A DNA stretch of 64,000 bases from Erythrobacter sp. (GTDB taxonomy: Bacteria; Pseudomonadota; Alphaproteobacteria; Sphingomonadales; Sphingomonadaceae): positions 108,356-172,355 of the forward strand of contig NZ_JAMWYX010000007.1 of the NCBI RefSeq assembly GCF_024305245.1, given 5' to 3'. Position numbers and translations under genes: made by a program. Below are positions 32,681-42,476 of the stretch, one piece after another. The first letter of the stretch is position 1; every line of letters begins with the position of its first letter. The notes under the pieces were generated by a model that searched no databases, had not been told where the DNA came from, and saw only the letters and a program-made list of their open reading frames with translations.

Positions 32681-34582
32681 TCACAGCGGCGCGACGTGCC
32701 AGCTGGCAGCGGGCAGCGTCTCGCCCAGATGGGCTGCGAACACCGGCTCGGCGGCATAATTGAAAGTGAAGGCGTGGCTCGCGCTGCGCCGCACCCGGAT
32801 GCCTTCGGGCAGGTCGATCAGTGGCAAGCCCGCCTCATCCGCCATGCGTTCGATCATAAGCCGTAGCAGCGCCCGGTCCGGCCAGATGGCAAGGTAGCGG
32901 ACATTCCCGTTGTGGTAGAGAACGCCGCGCCCGGCAGCGTCGGAAAGCTCGGGCGCAAGATCGCTCGCCACGTCCTCGCGCCAGCGGGTGACCGCCCAGC
33001 CATCCGCAGCCTCTGCCACTCCGCCGGGCAAGGATTCGACGCGGGTGACGGTGATCGGCAGAAGCTGCCGGATTTCGCCGGGCGCGAGGCCATCGGGAAT
33101 GCAGAAGCTCGCCGTTTTGCTGCCAGATCGCGGGCCGAGCAGGACGGGGCATGTCAGCCCGGCGAGGCGTTCGACGAAGCCTTCGGGAATGATCGGCAAG
33201 GTCGGCACCACCACCATGTGGTAAGCCGAAAGGTCAGCGTCGGGGGCGACGATATCGACATCCAGCCCGCGTGCCCGCAGCGCCGAATAGCATTCGAACA
33301 CAAGTTCCAGATAGCGGAAGCTCTGCCCCTGCGGCTGGATCCCGACAGTCCACGCTGCCTCATAAGAAAACACCAGCGCCGCCTGAGCCTGCGCCATTTC
33401 CTGAGGTCCGATGTCGGTGAGCGCCGCCGCTGCTGCGCGCACTTCGGGAGCAGCTTCGGCTTCGGTGCTGTCGGGGCGCAGCAATCCGGCGTGCATCTGC
33501 TCCTGCGCGAAGGGTGCCTGCCGCCAGCGGAAATAGCTGCTGAACTCCGCACCGTGCGCGCACGCCTCCAGCGTCCACAGTGCGACCATGCCGGGCAGCG
33601 GCGCAGGGTTGAAGCGTGCCCAGTTCACCGGGCCGGGCTGCTGTTCCATCACGCCCCAGCGACCATTCGAACAGCCTCGGTAAAGGTCATGGTGAAACGC
33701 GGCGATATCGGGGTGGCCCTGCCGCAGGTAAGCGCGCTTCTCTTCCGAAGAGAACCAGAACTGTTCGAGAAAGCCGAGCGGATAGGAATCCCACGTCGCC
33801 ACGTCGATATCGCGGCCCACGTCGTGGTGATCGAATTCGGTGAAGAACCCCATGAAGTTGTGGGTGATGTTTTTATCGGGCGACAGCTTGCGCAGGATTT
33901 CGACCTGTTCGCGGTTGAAGTTTGCCACCTGATCGGAGGCGAACCGGCGGTAATCGAGCCAATGTGCGGGGTTCGCCTCGGTCACGGTCAGGTGCGGCGG
34001 ATCGACCTCGGCGAAGGCGCGGTATTCCATGCTCCAGAACACATTGCCCCATGCGGTGTTGAGCGCCTCAACCGTGCTGTAACGGGCCGCCAGCCACTCA
34101 CGGAAGCCATTCGCGGCGGCATCGGAGAAGCTGAGCACCGTATCGTGGCAGCCATATTCGTTGTCGGTCTGCCACATCACGATGGCGGGGTGATGGCCGT
34201 AGCGTTGTGCCAGCGCGGCTACGATCCGGCGGCACTCGGCGCGGTAACCAGCGTGGCTGAAACAGTAGTGCCGCCGCGAGCCGAAGCCGCGCGGGCGGCC
34301 CTGTTCGTCAAGGGCGACGATATCGGGCATGGTATCGACCAGCCATTTCGGCGGGGTGGCGGTCGGCGTGCCGAGGATGATTTTCAGACCCGTAGACGCC
34401 AGCGTATTGATCGCGCGGTCGAGCCAGCCCCACTCGTATTGGCCCGGATGCTGTTCGATCCGGCTCCATGCAAATTCGCCGATGCGTACCAGCGAAAGGC
34501 CCATGTCCGCCATCCTGCGCGCATCCTCGGCCCACACCTCTTCCGGCCAGTGTTCGGGATAATAACAGCAGCCGAGTTTCAT
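32681..34582 (-). CDS. GH42 beta-galactosidase
   Basis: The 633-residue enzyme cleaves terminal beta-galactosides. The A domain TIM barrel begins GCCYYPEHWPEEVW; the acid/base Glu142 is in MWQTDNEYGCHD and the nucleophile Glu313 in GVMEQQPGPVNW. The B domain (trimerisation, amidotransferase-like) and a small C domain follow. There is no signal peptide, so it is cytoplasmic and acts on imported sugars. Its ATG at 34582 overlaps the alpha-galactosidase stop, so the two are coupled on the minus strand. Confidence 0.93.
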   Translation of the reverse strand: MKLGCCYYPEHWPEEVWAEDARRMADMGLSLVRIGEFAWSRIEQHPGQYEWGWLDRAINTLASTGLKIILGTPTATPPKWLVDTMPDIVALDEQGRPRGFGSRRHYCFSHAGYRAECRRIVAALAQRYGHHPAIVMWQTDNEYGCHDTVLSFSDAAANGFREWLAARYSTVEALNTAWGNVFWSMEYRAFAEVDPPHLTVTEANPAHWLDYRRFASDQVANFNREQVEILRKLSPDKNITHNFMGFFTEFDHHDVGRDIDVATWDSYPLGFLEQFWFSSEEKRAYLRQGHPDIAAFHHDLYRGCSNGRWGVMEQQPGPVNWARFNPAPLPGMVALWTLEACAHGAEFSSYFRWRQAPFAQEQMHAGLLRPDSTEAEAAPEVRAAAAALTDIGPQEMAQAQAALVFSYEAAWTVGIQPQGQSFRYLELVFECYSALRARGLDVDIVAPDADLSAYHMVVVPTLPIIPEGFVERLAGLTCPVLLGPRSGSKTASFCIPDGLAPGEIRQLLPITVTRVESLPGGVAEAADGWAVTRWREDVASDLAPELSDAAGRGVLYHNGNVRYLAIWPDRALLRLMIERMADEAGLPLIDLPEGIRVRRSASHAFTFNYAAEPVFAAHLGETLPAASWHVAPL

Positions 34583-36669
34583 GCAGGAAGCCTTTCAAGC
34601 GCGATGAGCCACGCGGTTTCCGGGTGTGTCAGTGGCAGCGCCAAGCCCTGCGTCATCAGCGCCGCGCCCGATAAGGTGATGCCCATGCGCCACAGGTCGG
34701 GGTTAGCAAGGTAGTCCCGCGCCTTGTTCGGCCACGGTTCGGGAAGGGTGACGCGATAGCGTGCATCGGGCGCGAGACCGGCGAGGCGCACGGGCGCACC
34801 ATCGAACGCTGCGGCAAAACCGGTCTGCGCGACCAGCGCCAGCGCTTCGTCGCGGTGCACCGCGATCAGCCCGCTGACCCCCGGATCGGGATGGTCGAGC
34901 CGCCACAGCGCGCCCTGATGCAGCACCCCGCGCCACGCCTTGTAGAGCGCGATGTGCGCGGCAAGGTTCGCGCGGTCACGCTCGGTCATGCGCGCCGGAT
35001 CGGCCTCGACACCCATATGCCCGAAGACCGCCACTTTGGCGCGGAAATCCATCGCGAGCTGCCGCCCGGTGATCGGATTGGGCGAAGGGCCGACATGGCT
35101 GCCCAGCACTTCCAGCGGCAGGAACTGGCTCCACGCACGCATGATCTGCAGCCGCTCGATCGCGTCGTTGTTGTCCGAAGGCCAGACGCGGTGGGTGCGC
35201 GAAAGGATGCCAAAGTCGATCCGCCCCCCGCCGCTCGAACAGCTTTCGATCTCCACATGCGGGTGCGCGGCGCGCAAGGCATCAAGCAGGGCGTAAAGCC
35301 CCTCGGTCTGCCGCGCGCCTGCAGGAAACAGGTCGCGGTTGTGGTCCCATTTGAGATAGGCGATTGCGTGCGCCCGCAGCAGCGCGTCGAGCCGGTCGAA
35401 GAGGCAATCGCGCACTTCCGTCCGCGCCAGATCGAGCACCAATTGCCCGCGCATCGTGAGCCGCTCGCGGCTCTCGGTGTGCAGGCACCAGTCGGGATGG
35501 GCACGATAAAGGTTGCTTTCGGGCGAGACCATTTCCGGCTCCACCCACAGGCCGAAATCCATGCCGAGTTCGTGGGCGCGGGCGATCAGCGGGTCGAGAC
35601 CTGCGGGGAACACCTCCGGCGAAACCGTCCAGTCGCCAAGGCTGGTCTGATCGTTGCGGCGACCTGCGAACCACCCGTCGTCGAGCACGAAGCGTTCTAT
35701 GCCGAGCGCCGCCGCATCCTCGGCCAGCGCGATCAGCTTGTCTTGCGAAAGGTCGAAGCCGAGCGCTTCCCACGAATTGAGGTGAACCTTGCGCGGGCTC
35801 CAGTTGGCGCGGGCGGGCAGGACTTTGGCGCGCAAGTGGGTGTGGAAGGCTTGCGACAGCGCGCTGCGGTCAGGCGCGATTGCGAAGACTGCCGGACAGC
35901 TGGTGAAGCTTTCCCCCGGTGTCAACGACAGTTCGCCCGCGTTCCAGTTAGCACCCATTTGCAGCATCGCGCGTCCATCGCCCGCGCCTTGCGCATCGGG
36001 CTCCAGCGCCAGCCGATGATCCCCGCTCCATGCCAGATGCGCGCCGAGCACTTCGCCTGTTGCATGGAGCAACACCCAGTTGCCACCGCCGAAGCCGGGC
36101 TTTCCGATGGCCGACTGGCGGGTGGGGCCATCGGGCGTAATGGCCTGGCGGTGCTCCTGCATCTCCGCCGCCCAGCGGCCGGAATAGCTCGTCCGTTCGG
36201 TGAACCGCGCCGGGATCGGCAGTGCCAGCGAAGTGAGGCAATCGATATCGAGCGTGGCATCGCCTCGGTTGGCAAGGGAAAGGCTTGCAGTGACCACATC
36301 GCCCGCACCGATGCGCCAATGGCAGGCGACCTCTATTCCTGCGACAGCGTCAACGAAGGTGATCGCAATGCTGCAATCCTGAACGTCCCAGTCGCTGACC
36401 CGGCAATCGGTCTCGATCCGCTGCCCTGCGCGCCGTAAAGCCAATGCCGGCGTCCCGCTCCACCCCCCTTTGCGTTCGGGCAACAGGCCCGGGCGCGGCG
36501 GCACATCGGGCTGGCTTTCGTGCCGCCCGCGCGCGCTGGCGGCGGTGAGCGCCGGCAGGTCTTCGCCACCGGGCAATCGCGGGCCGACATAGACGAGATA
36601 CGCCCCGCCGCCGCGCGCGACCGCGAACACCAGCGTCAGCGCATCGCCATCCAGCCGCACGAATTCCAC
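34579..36669 (-). CDS. GH36 alpha-galactosidase
   Basis: The 696-residue enzyme has the GH36 layout: an N-terminal beta domain, the barrel entry FVLDDGWFAGRRND, nucleophile Asp442 in YLKWDHNRD and acid/base Asp499 in RVWPSDNNDAIER, with CSSGGGRIDFG between. GTG 36669 is chosen because GGGAGAAGG precedes it and the frame upstream reads into the divergent promoter without family similarity. It is cytoplasmic (no leader). It is the first gene of a two-gene unit with the GH42 enzyme and is divergent from a symporter-galT-galK unit, which fits use of alpha- and beta-galactosides. Confidence 0.9.
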   Translation of the reverse strand: MEFVRLDGDALTLVFAVARGGGAYLVYVGPRLPGGEDLPALTAASARGRHESQPDVPPRPGLLPERKGGWSGTPALALRRAGQRIETDCRVSDWDVQDCSIAITFVDAVAGIEVACHWRIGAGDVVTASLSLANRGDATLDIDCLTSLALPIPARFTERTSYSGRWAAEMQEHRQAITPDGPTRQSAIGKPGFGGGNWVLLHATGEVLGAHLAWSGDHRLALEPDAQGAGDGRAMLQMGANWNAGELSLTPGESFTSCPAVFAIAPDRSALSQAFHTHLRAKVLPARANWSPRKVHLNSWEALGFDLSQDKLIALAEDAAALGIERFVLDDGWFAGRRNDQTSLGDWTVSPEVFPAGLDPLIARAHELGMDFGLWVEPEMVSPESNLYRAHPDWCLHTESRERLTMRGQLVLDLARTEVRDCLFDRLDALLRAHAIAYLKWDHNRDLFPAGARQTEGLYALLDALRAAHPHVEIESCSSGGGRIDFGILSRTHRVWPSDNNDAIERLQIMRAWSQFLPLEVLGSHVGPSPNPITGRQLAMDFRAKVAVFGHMGVEADPARMTERDRANLAAHIALYKAWRGVLHQGALWRLDHPDPGVSGLIAVHRDEALALVAQTGFAAAFDGAPVRLAGLAPDARYRVTLPEPWPNKARDYLANPDLWRMGITLSGAALMTQGLALPLTHPETAWLIALERLPA

Positions 36670-36772
36670 GCTCGCCTTCTCCCATCGGTTCCGGTGATGA
36701 GCGCAGCATGCAGGCTTGCCCGGTATCCGGCAATCGGCTGTAACCGCACCAAACGTGAGGGGAAAGCGTCCA

Positions 36773-38260
36773 ATGTTCGATACCATGCCGACCGCGAGCC
36801 TGATCCAGATCGCGGTATGCGTGGGTCTGACCGCATTGGTGGGTGTGGCGACATGGGCGACCATTCGCCGCAGCGCCCATGATGGTTCGCGCAAGGACGT
36901 GTATTTGGCGGGCGGCAAGCTGTCGTGGCTGTTCGTGGCGGGTTCGATCACGCTCACCAACCTTTCCACCGATCAGCTGGTGGGGATGAACGGCAACCAG
37001 ATGCTGCTGCTCGCCTGGTGGGAGATTGCCGGGTTCTTCGGCCTGCTGATCCTCGCCTTCGTGTTCGTGCCGGTCTATTACCGCGAACAGTGCACCACGG
37101 TGACCGAGCTGCTGGAAAAGCGCTATGGCGGGCGCAGCATTCGCACGCTGATTTCGGCGCTGTTCCTGCTGGGCAATGTGCTGATCTATCTACCCGCCGC
37201 GCTCTATTCGGGCAGTCTGTTCATGCAGTCGCTATTCGGCGCCGGGGTGCCGCTGCTGGCCTTCGCCGCAGGGCTTGCGGTGATTTCGGCGGGCTACACG
37301 ATCTTCGGCGGTTTGCGGGCGGTGGCGGTGATGGACACCTATTCGGGGGTCGGCATTCTCGGGCTGGCAATGCTGATCGTGGTGCTGGGGCTGGCGGCGG
37401 TGGACTGGGATATCATCAGCGGCGTCCCGGTAGAGCGGGTGACCATGTTCGGCGGGCCGGACAGCCCGATCCCGTGGCAGACGCTGTTCACGGGCATGAT
37501 CTTTATCCAGATCTTCTACTGGTCGACCAACCAGAACCTTACGCAAAAGGCGATGGCCGCTCCCACCATCCGCGAGGCGCAGAAAGGCGTGATGGTGGCC
37601 GCTTTCATCCGCATCCTGATCGTGCCGCCGATCGTGGTGATCCCCGGCATCGTCGCTTTCAAGCTGTTCGGCGATGTCGGCGATGCGGCCTATGGCAGGC
37701 TGGTGGCCGAAATCCTGCCGCCGTGGCTTTCGGGCGCGTTTGCGGCGATGGTGGCGGCGGCGGTGATCACGACCTTCAGCGCGGTGCTGAATTCCTCGGT
37801 CGCGCTCTATGCCGTCGATTTCCACGAACAGTTCATCGGCGAGGTCAAGGATCACTGGAAGCTGTCCGCCGCGGTTTCGACGCTGCTGGCCGTGGTGGCG
37901 ATCATGCTGGTGCCGATGTATCAATCCGCGACCAGCATCATCAACCTGCTGCAGCAGCTGAACGGGCTGCTGTCGATGCCGATCCTGTCGGCTTTCGTTG
38001 CGGGCCTCCTGTTCCGCGGCGTTGCGGCTCCGGCAGCGATTGCCGGGGTGGTGTGGGGCGTGGCGCTCTACGCGCTGTTCACGTTCCAGCTGCAGCCGGC
38101 CGGGATCATCACGCTGCATTATATCCACTTCATGGTGGTAACGCTGGTGACGAGCGTCATGGCGGCGCTGGCGGTCAACCGGTTCGTGCTGGGGGGACGC
38201 GCCGAGTTCGCGCCGGGTCAGGCGCTGGTCCGCCGGGGAGCTGGGGCGGAGGCGGTCTGA
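36773..38260 (+). CDS. Sodium:solute symporter (SGLT-type sugar transporter)
   Basis: The 495-residue inner-membrane protein has about 13-14 helices and the SSS family blocks [43 protein letters not shown] and [13 protein letters not shown] (read in parts). ATG 36773 follows GAGGGG. Its stop overlaps the galT start by one base. With galT and galK downstream and galactosidases divergent, galactose or a galactoside is the likely cargo. No LacI- or GalR-type regulator is encoded beside it. Confidence 0.88.
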   Translation: MFDTMPTASLIQIAVCVGLTALVGVATWATIRRSAHDGSRKDVYLAGGKLSWLFVAGSITLTNLSTDQLVGMNGNQMLLLAWWEIAGFFGLLILAFVFVPVYYREQCTTVTELLEKRYGGRSIRTLISALFLLGNVLIYLPAALYSGSLFMQSLFGAGVPLLAFAAGLAVISAGYTIFGGLRAVAVMDTYSGVGILGLAMLIVVLGLAAVDWDIISGVPVERVTMFGGPDSPIPWQTLFTGMIFIQIFYWSTNQNLTQKAMAAPTIREAQKGVMVAAFIRILIVPPIVVIPGIVAFKLFGDVGDAAYGRLVAEILPPWLSGAFAAMVAAAVITTFSAVLNSSVALYAVDFHEQFIGEVKDHWKLSAAVSTLLAVVAIMLVPMYQSATSIINLLQQLNGLLSMPILSAFVAGLLFRGVAAPAAIAGVVWGVALYALFTFQLQPAGIITLHYIHFMVVTLVTSVMAALAVNRFVLGGRAEFAPGQALVRRGAGAEAV

Positions 38261-39294
38261 TGCCAGTGGATTTTTCGAAGCCGCACCGCCGCTGGAACCC
38301 GCTTAACGGCGGCTGGGTGCAGGTTTCTCCGCACCGGCTGGACCGGCCATGGCAGGGCGAGGAAACCCAGCCCGCGCCGCCGGTCCCGGCCTACGATCCG
38401 CAATGCTACCTGTGCCCCGGCAACGCCCGGAAAGGCGGCGCAGTGAATCCCGAATATCAAGGCGTTCATGTTTTCGACAACGATTTTCCGGCGCTGATGG
38501 ACGAAGGAAGCGCCGACAGCGACCACGACCCGCTATTTCGCGCTGAGACGACGCGGGGGCTGTCCCGCGTCATCTGCTTTTCGTCCGATCATTCAAAGAC
38601 TTTGCCGGAACTCTCCAACCTTGCGATCCGCGAAGTCATCGACGTTTGGGTTGCCCAGACGCAGGAGCTTGGCGAGCGCTTCGGAAACGTGCAGATTTTC
38701 GAGAACAAGGGCGCGATGATGGGGTGTTCGAACCCGCACCCGCATGGACAGGTGTGGGCAACGGAGCACTGGGGGCTGGAGGTGGCGCGCGAAGACAGTC
38801 ACCTGCGCCAATATCGCGAACAGCATGGGGGCTCGCTGCTGCTGGATACCGCCGAGCGCGAGCTTGAGCAGGGCGAACGGGTGGTCGAGGCAAACGCGGA
38901 TTGGCTGGCAATCGTGCCGTTCTGGGCCGCATGGCCTTTCGAAACGCTGCTCCTGCCGCGTTTCGAGGTGCAGCGGATGCCGCAGCTCGGCGCCAGTCAG
39001 CGCGATAGCCTCGCCAGCATCCTGAAGGCGCTGACCACCCGCTACGACAATCTGTTCGAGACCAGCTTTCCCTATTCGATGGGCTGGCACGGCGCGCCTT
39101 TCGGGATGCCCGATATCGATCATTGGCAACTCCACGCCCATTTCTACCCGCCGCTGCTGCGCTCGGCTTCGGTGCGCAAGTTCATGGTCGGCTATGAAAT
39201 GCTGGCCGAGCCGCAGCGCGATCTGACGCCCGAGCGCGCCGCCGAAATGCTGCGCACCGTCAGCGGGACAGTGCATTACAGGAGCCGCGCATGA
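38260..39294 (+). CDS. galT: Galactose-1-phosphate uridylyltransferase
   Basis: The 344-residue Leloir-pathway enzyme exchanges UMP between UDP-glucose and galactose-1-phosphate. Visible are the zinc cysteines in CYLCPGN (49 and 52) and the nucleophilic histidine in NPHPHGQ (His162), plus a GalT C-terminal domain with [25 protein letters not shown] 38260 overlaps the symporter stop (TGATG), and its own stop overlaps galK. No galE or galM lies in the window. Confidence 0.95.
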   Translation: MPVDFSKPHRRWNPLNGGWVQVSPHRLDRPWQGEETQPAPPVPAYDPQCYLCPGNARKGGAVNPEYQGVHVFDNDFPALMDEGSADSDHDPLFRAETTRGLSRVICFSSDHSKTLPELSNLAIREVIDVWVAQTQELGERFGNVQIFENKGAMMGCSNPHPHGQVWATEHWGLEVAREDSHLRQYREQHGGSLLLDTAERELEQGERVVEANADWLAIVPFWAAWPFETLLLPRFEVQRMPQLGASQRDSLASILKALTTRYDNLFETSFPYSMGWHGAPFGMPDIDHWQLHAHFYPPLLRSASVRKFMVGYEMLAEPQRDLTPERAAEMLRTVSGTVHYRSRA

Positions 39295-40454
39295 ACCGCC
39301 GCGAAAAGCTGATCGCCCGCGTCATCGCAGGTTACCGCGCCGCCTATGGTGCCGATCCCACGCAGCTGTTCGCCGCGCCCGGTCGGGTCAACCTGATCGG
39401 CGAGCATGTCGACTATAATGACGGCTTCGTCCTGCCCTGCGCCATCGACCGCGAAACCATTATTGCGCTGGGCGAGGGCGTGGGTGCGCAGTTCGAGGCG
39501 GTCGCTCTCGACATGGGTGAGGGCGCGCGTGACAGCTTCGCGCTCGATGTGCCGATCGCGCGTGACCGGAGCGATTGGCAGAACCACCTTCGCGGCGTCG
39601 TGCATTTCATTCAGGCTGGCGGGCACGGTGTGCGCCCGGCGCGGATCGCGGTGGCGGGGGATGTGCCGATTGGGGCGGGCCTCTCCTCGTCCGCGTCCCT
39701 TGGAGTGGCGGCGGCGCTCGCGGTGTCGGCGCATTCCGAGCTTGGTCTGATACCCGCGCAACTCGCCAGAATAGCGCAGGCGGCGGAGAACGAGTTTGTC
39801 GGCTGTGCCTGCGGGATCATGGACCAGATGGCATCGGCGGCGAGCGTTGCGGACGCGGCGTTGCTGCTCGATTGCCGGACGCTCGCAACCCGCGCGGTGC
39901 CGATCCATCCCGATCTCGCCATCACGGTGATCGATTCGGGCATCCGCCGGCAATTGACCGAGAGCGCGTTCAACCAGCGCCGCGCCGAATGCGAAGCGGC
40001 GGCTGCGCATTATGGTGTGGCGGCGCTGCGCGATTGCGATCCGGCACAGCTGGAGGCGGGGCGGGGCGGGCTCGATCCCGTGCTGTTCGCCCGCGCCCGG
40101 CATGTGGTTTCGGAAATCGGCAGAGTGGCGCCGTTCGCTGCCGCATTGTCCGGCGGTGACACGGCCACGATTGCCCGACTGCTGGGCGAAGGGCACCGTT
40201 CCTTGGCAGGAGATTTCGCTGTCTCGCTCCCCGCACTCGATCGGCTGGCGGGGCTGGTGCAGGCGGCGCTCGGCTCGGCGGGCGGGGTGCGCCTGACCGG
40301 AGCGGGCTTCGGCGGCTGTCTCGTCGCAGTGAGTCAGGCTGCCGCCCTCCCTTCGATCGGCGAGGCCGTTGCCCGCTACAACACCGATGCCGCGCAATCG
40401 GCCCTGATCGAAGGGTTCCGCCCGGCTGGCGGCGCGGCGCGGATCGCGCTTTAG
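39291..40454 (+). CDS. galK: Galactokinase
   Basis: The 387-residue GHMP kinase phosphorylates galactose. Signature blocks are [19 protein letters not shown] (about 32-50), the phosphate loop [18 protein letters not shown] and the C-terminal [16 protein letters not shown]. The ATG at 39291 overlaps galT by 4 bases, so it is translationally coupled. It closes the symporter-galT-galK unit. Confidence 0.95.
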   Translation: MNRREKLIARVIAGYRAAYGADPTQLFAAPGRVNLIGEHVDYNDGFVLPCAIDRETIIALGEGVGAQFEAVALDMGEGARDSFALDVPIARDRSDWQNHLRGVVHFIQAGGHGVRPARIAVAGDVPIGAGLSSSASLGVAAALAVSAHSELGLIPAQLARIAQAAENEFVGCACGIMDQMASAASVADAALLLDCRTLATRAVPIHPDLAITVIDSGIRRQLTESAFNQRRAECEAAAAHYGVAALRDCDPAQLEAGRGGLDPVLFARARHVVSEIGRVAPFAAALSGGDTATIARLLGEGHRSLAGDFAVSLPALDRLAGLVQAALGSAGGVRLTGAGFGGCLVAVSQAAALPSIGEAVARYNTDAAQSALIEGFRPAGGAARIAL

Positions 40455-40536
40455 CCGATCGACCACATCTGGGAGTCGAATGATACGAGTATCGGCCTCG
40501 CTTGACTGACAATCCTCGCATCCAGACGATTTACAG

Positions 40537-40556
40537 ATATAAAAATATCTTTATAT
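40537..40556. promoter_or_regulatory. AT-rich palindrome, operator candidate for methionine-cycle operon
   Basis: A 20-base near-palindrome (ATATAAAAATATCTTTATAT, 18 of 20 positions symmetric) stands out in this GC-rich DNA just before the ArsR-methyltransferase gene. It resembles operators of ArsR-family regulators of the methionine cycle (SahR type). It ends at 40556 and overlaps an ATG at 40555, which argues that translation starts at 40567 instead. Confidence 0.55.
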
Positions 40557-40566
40557 GTTCCTCATC

Positions 40567-41550
40567 ATGGTGATCGAGGATATCTTCAAGGCACTGGCCG
40601 ATCCGACCCGCCTGCGCATCGCGCGGTTGCTGTCGGCGATGGAACTGGCAGTGGGCGAACTGGCGCAGGTGCTGGGGCAAAGCCAGCCGCGTGTCTCGCG
40701 CCATGTCGGCATCCTGTGCGATGCCGGTCTTGCCGAGCGTCGGCGCGAAGGCAGCTGGGTGTTCCTGCGCCAGACCGAGCCGGGCGCTCCGGTGGTCGAG
40801 GCGGTGCAGCGCCTGCTCGCCATCGCCGAGATCGAAGAGCCCGACTTTGCGACCCTATGCGAGGCCGACCGCCGCAAGCTTGCCGCGATCCGGCAGTCGC
40901 GAGAAAGTGCGGCGGAACATTATTTCGCCCGTCACGCCGGCGAATGGGACGACCTGCGCGCGCTTCACAGCCCCGACGCGGAGGTCGAGCGCCGGCTGGC
41001 CGAGGCTTTGGCCGACGCGCCGCTGGGCCATGCGCTCGACATCGGCACCGGCACCGGGCGCATGGCGGAATTGTTTGCCGAGTCTGCCGAGCGGATCGTC
41101 GCGCTGGACAAGAACCTCGAAATGCTGCGCCTCGCCCGCGCCAAGCTGCAACACCTGCCGACCGCGCAGATCGAACTGGTGCAGGGCGATTTTTCCGATC
41201 TGCCGTTCGCCGATGCCGGGTTCGACACCGTGCTGCTGCATCAGGTGCTGCATTTCGCCCCCGATCCCGCCCCGGTGCTGGCCGAAGCCGCACGGGTGCT
41301 GCGGCCCGGCGGGCGCATCGCGATCGTCGATTTCGCCAGCCATGACCGCGAAGAATTGCGCGACCGCCACCAGCACGCGCGGCTGGGCTTTGCCGACCGG
41401 CAGATGGCCGATCTGCTGCGGGCGGCCGGATTCACCTCGCGCGAGCCGATGGCACTCAAGGGCGGGGAACTCGTCGTCAAGATCTGGATCGGCAAACGCC
41501 GCGCCTCCGCCTCCGCCCCAAGGATTGCCGCCATGGAACCCGTCCGATGA
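40567..41550 (+). CDS. ArsR-family regulator fused to SAM methyltransferase domain (SahR-like)
   Basis: The 327-residue protein has an ArsR HTH (DIFKALADPTRLRIARLL, then GQSQPRVSRHVGIL, about 4-60) and a class I methyltransferase domain from about 145, with GHALDIGTGTGRMAEL and a PGGRIAIVDF strand. It precedes metF and metH with a 4-base overlap. An ArsR-methyltransferase at this place is known as a methionine-cycle regulator that senses S-adenosylhomocysteine (SahR); that assignment here is by context. ATG 40567 is preferred to ATG 40555, which lies inside the operator-like palindrome. No Shine-Dalgarno precedes it, so the message may be nearly leaderless. Confidence 0.82.
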   Translation: MVIEDIFKALADPTRLRIARLLSAMELAVGELAQVLGQSQPRVSRHVGILCDAGLAERRREGSWVFLRQTEPGAPVVEAVQRLLAIAEIEEPDFATLCEADRRKLAAIRQSRESAAEHYFARHAGEWDDLRALHSPDAEVERRLAEALADAPLGHALDIGTGTGRMAELFAESAERIVALDKNLEMLRLARAKLQHLPTAQIELVQGDFSDLPFADAGFDTVLLHQVLHFAPDPAPVLAEAARVLRPGGRIAIVDFASHDREELRDRHQHARLGFADRQMADLLRAAGFTSREPMALKGGELVVKIWIGKRRASASAPRIAAMEPVR

Positions 41551-42476
41551 CCCCTACTCTCGACCAGCTCCACGAATACCGCACCGCCACCGACACGCCG
41601 CTGTTTTCGGGCCTGCCCGGCGACGTCGCGGTCAGCTTCGAGTTCTTCCCGCCCAAATCGGAAAAGATGGAAGCGCAGCTGTGGGACGCGGTGACGCAGC
41701 TGAAACCGCTCGGCCCCAGCTTCGTTTCCGTCACCTACGGCGCGGGCGGATCGACGCGGGAACGCACCCATGCCACGGTCGCGCGGATAATCGCCGAAGC
41801 GGGGATGCCTGCCGCCGCGCACCTTACCTGCGTTGCCGCATCGAAGGCGGAAATTCGCGAAGTGGCCGAACAGTACTGGGAAGCGGGCGTGCGCCATATC
41901 GTCGCGCTGCGCGGCGATGCGGGCGAACCCGGCGCGCCGTTTACGCCCCACCCCGAAGGCTATGCCAGCGCGGCAGAACTGGTCGCCGGCCTGAAAGAGA
42001 TCGCCGATTTCGACATTTCGGTTGCCGCCTATCCCGAAACCCATCCCGATGCCGATTGTCCGCAAACCGACATCGACAATCTCAAGCGCAAGCTGGATGC
42101 AGGCGCGAGCCGGGCGATCAGCCAGTTCTTCTTTTCCGCCGAAACCTTCTTCCGTTTTCGCGACCAGTGCGCGGCGGCGGGGATCGACGCGCCGATCCTG
42201 CCGGGCATCCTGCCGGTTACCAACGTCGCGCAGGCGCGGAAATTTGCAGGAGCCTGCGGCGCGGCAATCCCGGCGTGGATGGACGGATTGTTCGAAGGGC
42301 TGGATGAAAAGCCCGCTGCGCGCCAACTGGTCGCCGCCACGGTCGCCGCCGAACTGTGCCGCCGTCTGTATGCGGGCGGGGTGCGCGATCTGCACTTCTA
42401 CACCCTCAACCGGCCTGAGCTGGCCTATGCGATCTGCCACATGCTCGGCAAACGACCTGTCGGAGATGCCGCATGA
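41547..42476 (+). CDS. metF: Methylenetetrahydrofolate reductase
   Basis: The 309-residue flavoprotein reduces methylene-THF to methyl-THF, the methyl donor for methionine synthase. The TIM-barrel blocks VSFEFFPPKSEK, SVTYGAGGSTRERT, HIVALRGDAGEPG and SQFFFSAETFFRF are characteristic. It overlaps the regulator gene before it and the metH gene after it by 4 bases each, so the operon is tightly coupled. It is cytoplasmic. Confidence 0.95.
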   Translation: MTPTLDQLHEYRTATDTPLFSGLPGDVAVSFEFFPPKSEKMEAQLWDAVTQLKPLGPSFVSVTYGAGGSTRERTHATVARIIAEAGMPAAAHLTCVAASKAEIREVAEQYWEAGVRHIVALRGDAGEPGAPFTPHPEGYASAAELVAGLKEIADFDISVAAYPETHPDADCPQTDIDNLKRKLDAGASRAISQFFFSAETFFRFRDQCAAAGIDAPILPGILPVTNVAQARKFAGACGAAIPAWMDGLFEGLDEKPAARQLVAATVAAELCRRLYAGGVRDLHFYTLNRPELAYAICHMLGKRPVGDAA

